Assembly: GCA_900550135.1 (NCBI GenBank) | Contig: URQO01000010.1 | Location: 1 to 44,263, forward strand | DNA length: 44,263 bases | Direction of reading: 5' to 3' | Origin: an uncultured Eubacterium sp. | GTDB taxonomy: Bacteria; Bacillota; Clostridia; Lachnospirales; Lachnospiraceae | Shown here: positions 26,160 through 32,754 of the stretch, in pieces | Position numbering within the stretch: the first letter of the stretch is position 1 | Layout of the letters: each line of letters opens with the position of its first letter | Notes under the pieces: generated by a model | The model's database searches: none | Told to the model about the DNA's origin: nothing | Seen by the model: the letters and a program-made list of their open reading frames with translations, nothing else | Program-made: the position numbers and the translations under genes

Positions 26160-26897
26160 ATGAAAAGTAAGATTATAGCAATTTTTTCTCTGATAATTGC
26201 AGTTACTTTCGGTGCACTTCTACCTAAAATAGTATTGATTTATCAGGATAATAAAATTCAAAAAAGTACAGAAAAATATAGTGTTGAACAAAAAAATTTT
26301 AAAACGGAGAATAGAATAATAAATACATTAGATTATTATAGTAAAGGTCTTATGTACGAGGTAAAAGACTCTGTTACTGATGTTAATCTTTCAGAAAAAC
26401 AGATTAAAAGAAATATAAAGGAATTTTTGAAAATATTAAATAAACACTCATTGTACCAGATTGAGTATTCTGACAAAATAGCTTTTAAATATGAAGCAGC
26501 TCTATATGTGTCAGATTATAATATATCCATATCTGATGTAAATGCTGTTAATGAAAAAAATGCCAATAATAATTCAAACAGTGATAGCAAGTATATATTA
26601 TTTCACTGTACTTTGGAAAATAAAGATGGTATCGGTATAGATTTACAAATGGATGATGAGACAGGAAAAGTTATTGCTTTTAATATCTATAATAAAAAAA
26701 CAGAATTTAAATTATTTAAAAGTGTTGAGATGGCAAAAAATTTTATAACTGAATATTATGAAATTAACGCAGATTTTGATAAAAATAATAGTGTTGACCA
26801 GCAGTGGTTTTTTGTTTTGTATGATGAAGAAATCAGTATGAAAACCACGTTAGAAATATATATGAGTTATGATAATGGCATACATTTTAATCAATGA
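26160..26897 (+). CDS. Exported protein of unknown function in the two-component operon
   Basis: 245 residues. The start codon abuts the kinase stop (TAA then ATG), with GGAGGA in the end of the kinase gene as its ribosome site, so translation is coupled. One N-terminal membrane segment (about 6-28) anchors an extracytoplasmic domain of about 215 residues with charged helices and a beta-rich C-terminal half. No known motif is recognised. Position and topology fit an accessory protein that modulates the kinase sensor, as YycH/YycI do for YycG, but I see no convincing similarity to them. Confidence 0.8.
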   Translation: MKSKIIAIFSLIIAVTFGALLPKIVLIYQDNKIQKSTEKYSVEQKNFKTENRIINTLDYYSKGLMYEVKDSVTDVNLSEKQIKRNIKEFLKILNKHSLYQIEYSDKIAFKYEAALYVSDYNISISDVNAVNEKNANNNSNSDSKYILFHCTLENKDGIGIDLQMDDETGKVIAFNIYNKKTEFKLFKSVEMAKNFITEYYEINADFDKNNSVDQQWFFVLYDEEISMKTTLEIYMSYDNGIHFNQ

Positions 26898-26931
26898 TGC
26901 CAAAATGATGCCAAAATTTAGCAGTTTGTGT

Positions 26932-27014
26932 GAAACCTTCTGATATGATTATGTCAGTTAAAGTATTAGGCTTTAACAAAACATTGTTGGACATAATCGT
27001 AAGGAGGTTTTTTT
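26932..27014 (+). promoter_or_regulatory. Structured leader that may mask the vanY-like ribosome site
   Basis: GATTATGTC (26947-26955) pairs perfectly with GACATAATC (26990-26998). Inside, GTTAAAG (26957-26963) pairs with CTTTAAC (26971-26977). AAACCT (about 26933-26938) can pair with AGGTTT inside the AAGGAGGTTT ribosome site (27001-27010). The nested helices would sequester the site, so the leader may act as a translational switch. Confidence 0.45.
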
Positions 27015-27824
27015 GTGCACAAAGGAAGGAGAGAACAAAATAAACGAAAAGAAATATTAGTCATAAACACATTGGCTGTTGTTGCAGTTATAGTTATGGT
27101 TGTCACTATTTTTACCAATCCACAAATTAGAGAAAATGCTAATCTACAAGGAGAAAAAGATAACTTTAGTAATAAAACAGAAACAAACGGAATAAATAAT
27201 CAACAAAAAGGAAATGGGAAAAATATGAGTAAGAAAAATAATTGGGAGTTGGTTTTGGTGAATGAACGCAACAAAATAAGTGAGAACTATAGTGTATCTG
27301 TAATGGCAGTTGAAAATGGACAATATGTTGACGAAAGGTGTTGCAGTCAGTTAAAAGCAATGATAAGTGATTGTAAGAATGCAGGAAACAGTCCGGTAGT
27401 ATGTTCGTCTTACAGAAGTCATGAAAAACAAATCCTCCTTTTCTCCAACAAGGTAAAAGAACTGATAGGTCAGGGATATTCAAATAAACAGGCAAAAAAG
27501 GAAGCAGGCAAAGTAATTGCAGTTCCCGGAACCAGTGAACATGAAATAGGTCTTGCAGTGGACATTGTAGATGTAAATTATCAATTGCTTGATGATGAAC
27601 AGGAAAACACCGACACACAGCAATGGCTAATGAAAAACTGCTGGAAATATGGATTCATACTTAGGTACCCGCAAAACAAAAAGGATATTACAGGAGTAAT
27701 ATACGAACCATGGCACTACAGATATGTAGGAAGAAAAAACGCTAAGAAAATTATGAAACAGGGATTGTGTCTGGAAGAATATCTGCAAATGGAAATATTA
27801 GGAAAAGAAAGTGATGATGAGTAA
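27015..27824 (+). CDS. VanY-type D-alanyl-D-alanine carboxypeptidase (peptidase M15)
   Basis: 269 residues from a GTG start behind AAGGAGG (27001-27007). A membrane anchor (about 16-35) is followed by a catalytic domain with the M15 zinc motifs VCSSYRSHEKQ, SEHEIGLAVDIVD and EPWHYRYVG. It removes the terminal D-alanine from peptidoglycan stem peptides outside the cell. It follows the two-component operon by 117 bp and may be its target. It may matter for glycopeptide or beta-lactam response, but nothing else of a van cluster is present. Confidence 0.93.
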   Translation: MHKGRREQNKRKEILVINTLAVVAVIVMVVTIFTNPQIRENANLQGEKDNFSNKTETNGINNQQKGNGKNMSKKNNWELVLVNERNKISENYSVSVMAVENGQYVDERCCSQLKAMISDCKNAGNSPVVCSSYRSHEKQILLFSNKVKELIGQGYSNKQAKKEAGKVIAVPGTSEHEIGLAVDIVDVNYQLLDDEQENTDTQQWLMKNCWKYGFILRYPQNKKDITGVIYEPWHYRYVGRKNAKKIMKQGLCLEEYLQMEILGKESDDE

Positions 27825-27853
27825 CTGAAAAATTTATATAAAAAATAAAGAAT

Positions 27854-27889
27854 AAAAGGCATGCTGTCAAATAGAACAGTATGCCTTTT
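27854..27889. terminator. Bidirectional intrinsic terminator
   Basis: AAAAGGCATRCTGT-type inverted repeat: AAAAGGCATGCTG and its imperfect complement CAGTATGCCTTTT flank an eight-base loop. It serves the convergent carboxypeptidase and deacetylase genes. Confidence 0.88.
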
Positions 27890-27896
27890 AAAATGG

Positions 27897-28691
27897 TTAC
27901 TTTTTATCACTTACCTGACTACCGTCATGTTCCATATGAAAATTATCTTTATAAATAAGCTTGGAGATAGGAACGATTTCGTAGCCCTTTTCTTTTAGCC
28001 CCTCAATAACCTTTGGCAGAGCCTTGGCAGTATATTTTGCACCGTTATGCATTAGAATAATTGAGCCGTTTTTCAAATCTTTGTGATTTAGAACAGTGTT
28101 TATTATGGAATCCACCCCATAATTTTTCCAATCAAGGCTGTCTACATTCCACTGAATAGTGTAGTAGCCACAGTTTCTTGCATTGATAATAAGATTATTG
28201 TCATAATCTCCATAAGGTGGTCTGAAAAGGCACATAGTTTTGCCGGTTAGTTTTTTAACCTTTTCGGTAACCTTATTTAATTCGTCACACATTTCTGTAG
28301 TATTAAGGGTTGGCATATGTTTATGGTGCTCACTGTGATTTCCAAGATCATGGCCGGCTTTGGCAATGGCCTTTACGTCATCAGGATAACTTTCCACCCA
28401 ACCCCCGGTCATGAAAAATGTAACATTTATTTTATATTTCTTCAGAGTGTCTAAAATAGTTTTTGTATCGTCATTTCCCCAAGCAGCATCGAATGAAAGG
28501 GCAACCAGCTTTTTATCAGTTTGAACATTGTAGATGGGAAGTTCTTTGGTGGCGGTTGATGCAGTTAGCGCATTAAACCCGTCTTTAAAAAGAGTTTGCT
28601 GATAATAGTATGTAAGACCAACAACTGCAATGAGAACACAAAGCCAGAAAATGCTTCGTTTTAATAAGGAAATCTGCTGTGAATTGGACAT
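27897..28691 (-). CDS. Polysaccharide deacetylase (carbohydrate esterase 4)
   Basis: 264 residues with an N-terminal membrane anchor (about 11-30). NodB-domain motifs are in order: SFDAAWGNDDT (metal Asp), NHSEHHKH (metal histidines), FRPPYGDYDN, WNVDSLDW and ILMHNG. It probably deacetylates N-acetyl sugars in peptidoglycan or another surface glycan, similar to PdaB-type spore enzymes, although a sporulation role is not shown. GGGAG lies seven bases before the start. It is divergent from the MATE gene with 119 bp between them. Confidence 0.92.
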   Translation of the reverse strand: MSNSQQISLLKRSIFWLCVLIAVVGLTYYYQQTLFKDGFNALTASTATKELPIYNVQTDKKLVALSFDAAWGNDDTKTILDTLKKYKINVTFFMTGGWVESYPDDVKAIAKAGHDLGNHSEHHKHMPTLNTTEMCDELNKVTEKVKKLTGKTMCLFRPPYGDYDNNLIINARNCGYYTIQWNVDSLDWKNYGVDSIINTVLNHKDLKNGSIILMHNGAKYTAKALPKVIEGLKEKGYEIVPISKLIYKDNFHMEHDGSQVSDKK

Positions 28692-28759
28692 GGCAATTCT
28701 CCCAAAACTTATTACTATATTTTATGCAAATAGGCTGGTAATATGCCACTTGACAGGGA

Positions 28760-28799
28760 TGCTATAATGTTATTGGTAAAAGACAAAAATAATAACATT
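28760..28799 (+). promoter_or_regulatory. Extended -10 promoter and palindromic operator before the MATE gene
   Basis: TGCTATAAT (28760-28768) is an extended -10. Directly over and after it, AATGTTATT (28766-28774) and AATAACATT (28791-28799) form a perfect inverted repeat with a 16-base spacer. Such a site is well placed for a repressor of the exporter gene. Confidence 0.5.
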
Positions 28800-28810
28800 G
28801 AGGGTTTAGA

Positions 28811-30178
28811 ATGAATAAAAAAAGAAAGCAAAAAAGAAAAGGTCAGGTAGATATGTTGCATGGCTCACTGGCTGACAAAATTATTTTGTTTGCATTACCA
28901 TTGGCAGCAAGTAGTATTTTGCAGCAGTTGTTTAATTCAGCCGATGTGGCAGTTGCAGGAAGATTTGCAGGTAGTGAAGCTTTAGCAGCAGTTGGTGGTA
29001 ATAGTCCTGTTATAAATTTAATAGTAAATCTTTTCGTAGGATTTTCCATAGGAGCAAACGTAGTTATTGCAAGTGCCATAGGTCAGGGAAACAAAAAGAG
29101 AGCAAACAGAGCAGTACATACGGTTATTTCACTTGCGTTAGTATGTGGAATTGTACTTATCTTTATTGGAAACGTAGTGGCGGCTCCAATTTTGGAAATG
29201 ATGGATACTCCTGAAAAGGTATTGCCACTTGCTGTAGTTTATCTTCGAATATACTTTTGCGGTATGCCATTTTTTATGGTGTACAATTTTGGTTCTGCCG
29301 TACTTAGAAGTATTGGTGATACTAAGAAGCCTTTGTATTGTCTGTTAGTATCAGGAATCATAAATGTGGCACTTAATCTGTTTTTGGTGATTGTGTTTGA
29401 CATGGGAGTTGCAGGTGTGGCAATTGCCACAGTTACAGCCAATGCAATTAGCGCCTCCATGATTATTTATTTCTTGCTTCATGCAGATGACACAATCAGA
29501 CTTGATATTAAGAAGTTATCATTTAACAAAGATGAGGTTGTAAACATTGTTAAAATTGGCGCACCGGCAGGGCTTCAGGGAATGGTATTTTCACTGTCAA
29601 ATGTATGTATTCAGGCAGGAATTAATAGTTTTGGTACAGCCGGAATTGCAGGTTCTGCAGCAGCAGTTAACTATGAGTTTTTTACATATTTTGTAACCAG
29701 TGCATTTACTCAGGCATGCATTACATTTACAAGTCAGAACTTTGGTGCAAAACAGTATGACAGGTGCAAAAAAATATTAAGAATCAGTCTTGTTCTGGCT
29801 ATGATATGTACAGCCTGCATGAGTTTAATATTTGTACTTGGAAAAGGATTTTTCATCGGAATATATACTACAGACAAAGAGGCAATGGTTTATGGAATTG
29901 CAAGATTAATAAGAGTAGGAATGTTAACCTGTCTGCCACCACTTTATGAAGTAACAGGTGGTGCATTAAGAGGTATAGGTCATTCTCTGACGCCAGCGGT
30001 GCTTACAGTATTTGGTTCCTGTTTTCTTAGAATTGTATGGATAAATACCATTTTCAAGATGTTTGGTTCTTTTGAAATATTAATGGCAGTGTACCCATTT
30101 ACGTGGGTAATTACAAGTCTCCTTGTAATAGGTGAATATTTCATCATTAGAAAAAAAGAATATGAAAGAAAAAGTTGA
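28811..30178 (+). CDS. MATE family efflux transporter
   Basis: 455 residues with about 12 membrane segments in two halves. LHGSLADKIILFALPLAASSILQ opens the first half, ADVAVAGRFAGSEALAAVG is the usual MATE stretch, and IKIGAPAGLQGMVFS-type sequence opens the second half. It exports cationic compounds or drugs in exchange for sodium or protons; the substrate cannot be inferred. GAGGG precedes ATG 28811. The stop codon lies in a palindrome shared with the converging gene. Confidence 0.93.
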   Translation: MNKKRKQKRKGQVDMLHGSLADKIILFALPLAASSILQQLFNSADVAVAGRFAGSEALAAVGGNSPVINLIVNLFVGFSIGANVVIASAIGQGNKKRANRAVHTVISLALVCGIVLIFIGNVVAAPILEMMDTPEKVLPLAVVYLRIYFCGMPFFMVYNFGSAVLRSIGDTKKPLYCLLVSGIINVALNLFLVIVFDMGVAGVAIATVTANAISASMIIYFLLHADDTIRLDIKKLSFNKDEVVNIVKIGAPAGLQGMVFSLSNVCIQAGINSFGTAGIAGSAAAVNYEFFTYFVTSAFTQACITFTSQNFGAKQYDRCKKILRISLVLAMICTACMSLIFVLGKGFFIGIYTTDKEAMVYGIARLIRVGMLTCLPPLYEVTGGALRGIGHSLTPAVLTVFGSCFLRIVWINTIFKMFGSFEILMAVYPFTWVITSLLVIGEYFIIRKKEYERKS

Positions 30179-30199
30179 GCATTAATACTCAACTTTTTC
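30168..30199. terminator. Bidirectional terminator overlapping both stop codons
   Basis: A perfect 12-base inverted repeat (GAAAAAGTTGAG and CTCAACTTTTTC) with an eight-base loop. It contains the MATE stop (30176-30178) and the DUF1653 gene stop (30182-30184, minus strand). Confidence 0.9.
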
Positions 30200-30721
30200 A
30201 AAACGATAAATTTGTGATATATTAGGATACTTTTCCGTATCTACTTTGCTTAAAAACATGGTAGCAGGTCTTGCATATGTAGCAAAAGGTGGATACATAG
30301 CCTGATAAATTACAAGTTTTTCTTTTGTTTCTGTGTGACTTGCAGTGGCAATAATTTTGTATAAATACTTTGAAATATCTTCCGGTGAAGTTTCAAATTT
30401 AAAATGCTTGACAATATCTCCAATGTGAAGGTTACGCTCAGACAAAAGCTTGTCAGCCTTATCAGATTCGGCATCAGTCTCCTTTGCAGTTGAAATAGAA
30501 CCGACAGTTAAATCACTGTTAGTAGATGCCTGAACATTGTCTGCTGTATCGGAATCTGGCTCATCAAATGGTACATATTCATCTTTGTCAATTGAAACAG
30601 GAATACCGGATTTGCCGATAATTGTGGCACCACCATACCATGTGCTGTCCACTTCAAAAACTTCGCCTATAGCGTATTCAATAGAATCAATGTTATTTTT
30701 CTTAATAATTTTAACTTTCAT
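30182..30721 (-). CDS. DUF1653 domain protein
   Basis: 179 residues. The C-terminal 75 residues match DUF1653 (GDIVKHFKFET, YLYKIIATASHTETKEKLVIYQ, YARPATMFLSKVD, YRFEKVEY). The N-terminal 50 residues form a separate small beta-rich module (IGEVFEVDSTWYGGATIIG), and a serine/aspartate-rich linker (about 55-100) joins the two. The function of DUF1653 is not established. AAAGGA precedes the start. It ends only three bases from the converging MATE gene. Confidence 0.85.
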   Translation of the reverse strand: MKVKIIKKNNIDSIEYAIGEVFEVDSTWYGGATIIGKSGIPVSIDKDEYVPFDEPDSDTADNVQASTNSDLTVGSISTAKETDAESDKADKLLSERNLHIGDIVKHFKFETSPEDISKYLYKIIATASHTETKEKLVIYQAMYPPFATYARPATMFLSKVDTEKYPNISQIYRFEKVEY

Positions 30722-30800
30722 AATAAAATTCCTTTATTTTTTAGATTTTTAGAGTGTAATCCGCACAAATTATGTTATTTAAAATATAGTTAAAAGAGTA

Positions 30801-31652
30801 CTAGCTATTTAAAAATGTCTCTATACCTGAAATATGTTCAAGACCTTCTTTGTAGCCAATGTCATATAGGGCTTTTAATTTGTCAGGGTCATTTTCTGTT
30901 CTTGATATTGTAATAGGGTTCTTTGGTCGTATAACATAGACCTTTCCATCTTTTTCAAGTCCTTTAATGTCTGCCAAAGTCTTATTATATATTTCGTGTC
31001 TTATTTCCATGTCGTGATACAAATTAGGATATTTTCTTTTCATTTTAATTTTGAGAAGAGGCAAAATACCACTTTTCTTTTTCTCATAGCCGTCATGCTG
31101 GGTTAAAACTATGATATTTTTCTCATATCCCATTTCCATAAATTTGTGAATAGGAATAGGGTCTGAAATTCCGCCGTCAAGCATTTCATAACCGTCAATT
31201 TTTACAATATTGGAAACTAATGGCATGGAAGCTGATGCCCTGAACCATTCAATATCCTTGCTGTCACCATTGGGACATAAATGATAAATTGGCTTTCCGG
31301 TATTGACATCAGTAGTGACGGCATAAAAATCCATAGGATTATCTTGGTATGTCTTAACGTCAAATAAATCAAGTTTTTCAGGTAGTTGGTGATAACAAAA
31401 ATCAGCACCATAAAAATCACCTGTTTTTATAAGAGAACGAATACCTGCATATCTTGGATCCTTTGAATATTTCATGTTGTACCGTATAGTTCTGCCAATT
31501 TGTTTTGACTTAAAATTGCAACCGAAAGTTGCTCCTGCTGATACACCTATTGCACCATCTACTGTAATGTTATTTTCCATCATGGCGTCTAAAATTCCTG
31601 CTGTAAACATTCCACGCATAGCGCCACCTTCTAATACTAAACCTGTTTTCAT
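30801..31652 (-). CDS. Patatin-like phospholipase family protein
   Basis: 283 residues with GGAMRG (oxyanion loop), GVSAGA (nucleophile elbow GxSxG) and DGGISDPIP (catalytic Asp) in the order of the RssA/YlbK-type patatin family. It is probably a cytoplasmic or membrane-associated lipid acyl hydrolase. AGGTGGTGA precedes the start. The repeat cluster at 31681-31728 lies just upstream and may be its operator. Confidence 0.92.
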   Translation of the reverse strand: MKTGLVLEGGAMRGMFTAGILDAMMENNITVDGAIGVSAGATFGCNFKSKQIGRTIRYNMKYSKDPRYAGIRSLIKTGDFYGADFCYHQLPEKLDLFDVKTYQDNPMDFYAVTTDVNTGKPIYHLCPNGDSKDIEWFRASASMPLVSNIVKIDGYEMLDGGISDPIPIHKFMEMGYEKNIIVLTQHDGYEKKKSGILPLLKIKMKRKYPNLYHDMEIRHEIYNKTLADIKGLEKDGKVYVIRPKNPITISRTENDPDKLKALYDIGYKEGLEHISGIETFLNS

Positions 31653-31997
31653 AATTCACCACCTAAATTTGTAAGTTGTTATATATATTACCAAATTTTA
31701 GAAATGGGTAATAATATATATATTACCACATTTTAAAACTGAATAAGCATACAATTTTTTCAAAAATAAATAATTTTGAGACATATAAAAATAAATGATA
31801 TAAAACTTGTAAATAAATTAAAAAAATTTAGAAAAACTAAATTGCAAAATAAATTGAAAATTAAAAGTTAGAATATTATAATAAAAGTTAGTTTAAAGTA
31901 ACTATTGCAATGTGGGTTGGATATAGAGATTAATTAAAAAACGACATTAGTGAAATTAGAAAAATAATTTTAAATTTATTGTTAGGAGGAATTTGAA
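31653..31997. other. 345-bp AT-rich intergenic region with ATATATATTACC repeats
   Basis: ATATATATTACCA occurs at 31681-31693 and 31716-31728, a 35-bp direct repeat continuing into ATTTTA. Between and within them GGTAATA (31707-31713) faces TATTACC (31721-31727). This looks like a regulator-binding site between the divergent patatin and HMA genes. The remainder (31740-31985) is AT-rich with no gene. Confidence 0.55.
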
Positions 31998-32255
31998 ATG
32001 GTAAAAACAGTAGTTAAAATAGACGGAATGGCTTGTGGAATGTGTGAGTCACATATGAATGACTCAATTAGAAACAACTTTAAGGTAAAAAGCGTAAAAA
32101 GTTCTCATTCAAATAAGGAATCTGTTGTAGTTAGTGAAGAAAGCCTTGATGAAGAAAAAATGAAAAAGGTAGTTACTGACACAGGATATACATTTGTGGG
32201 AATGTCAGAAGAACCATATGAAAAGAAGGGTCTGTTTTCATTTCTTAAGAAATAA
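31998..32255 (+). CDS. Heavy-metal-associated (HMA) domain protein
   Basis: 85 residues. The ferredoxin-like HMA fold has its metal site in DGMACGMCESH (residues 9-19), with two cysteines spaced CxxC. A short extension ends KKGLFSFLKK. Proteins of this type usually carry copper(I) or similar soft metals. AGGAGG precedes ATG 31998. It lies 47 bp before acylphosphatase and near feoAB; with no copper exporter in the window, its partner is unknown. Confidence 0.9.
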   Translation: MVKTVVKIDGMACGMCESHMNDSIRNNFKVKSVKSSHSNKESVVVSEESLDEEKMKKVVTDTGYTFVGMSEEPYEKKGLFSFLKK

Positions 32256-32302
32256 TATATAATGTCGTAAAGTAAAAATGTACAAACATTTAAGGAGCGA
32301 CT

Positions 32303-32575
32303 ATGAAATTAACAAGAAAGCATGTGATTTTTAAAGGAAGAGTTCAGGGCGTTGGATTTAGATATTTCTGTTATGTAAATGCAAAGCAGATGAATCTTAC
32401 AGGATATGTACGTAATTTGTACGACGGAAATGTGGAAATGGAGGTACAGGGTGATTACCGTGATGTGGAAATGTACCTTTTCAAAATAAAGCAGGGTGAT
32501 TACTTTATAAGGGTGGATCATGCAGAAGTAACAGACATGGTAGTAAAAGATGAAAGTACATTTCAGATAAAATAG
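32303..32575 (+). CDS. acyP: Acylphosphatase
   Basis: 90 residues, the standard length. FKGRVQGVGFRYF holds the catalytic arginine and GYVRNLYDGNVEMEVQGD the catalytic asparagine region. It hydrolyses acyl phosphates such as 1,3-bisphosphoglycerate or acetyl phosphate. GGAGCG precedes ATG 32303. Confidence 0.95.
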   Translation: MKLTRKHVIFKGRVQGVGFRYFCYVNAKQMNLTGYVRNLYDGNVEMEVQGDYRDVEMYLFKIKQGDYFIRVDHAEVTDMVVKDESTFQIK

Positions 32576-32659
32576 AAGTTAAAGTGAGAAGTGTACTTAA
32601 GAGCAATTAAAAAATTTTTTCATAACTGTTGGTAAATTTATAAATATGTTTTATACTTG

Positions 32660-32725
32660 AATACAGTGTAGATAATCCAGATACTCAAAAAGGGAAAAAG
32701 GATATTTTACACTGTATTTTTATTT
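32660..32725 (+). terminator. Terminator-like hairpin before feoAB
   Basis: AATACAGTGTA (32660-32670) and TACACTGTATT (32708-32718) are perfect 11-base arms, with inner ATCC/GGAT pairing, followed by TTTTATTT. It probably ends the acyP transcript. It lies only 30-40 bp before the feoAB start, so the feoAB promoter may overlap or precede it, leaving attenuation possible. Confidence 0.7.
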
Positions 32726-32754
32726 GAAATTTTACAACAGAAAAGAGTGAAAAT

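Noticed and set aside
24021..27824. Vancomycin-resistance gene cluster
   Set aside because: Only a regulator, kinase and VanY-type enzyme are present; vanH, ligase and vanX homologues are absent.
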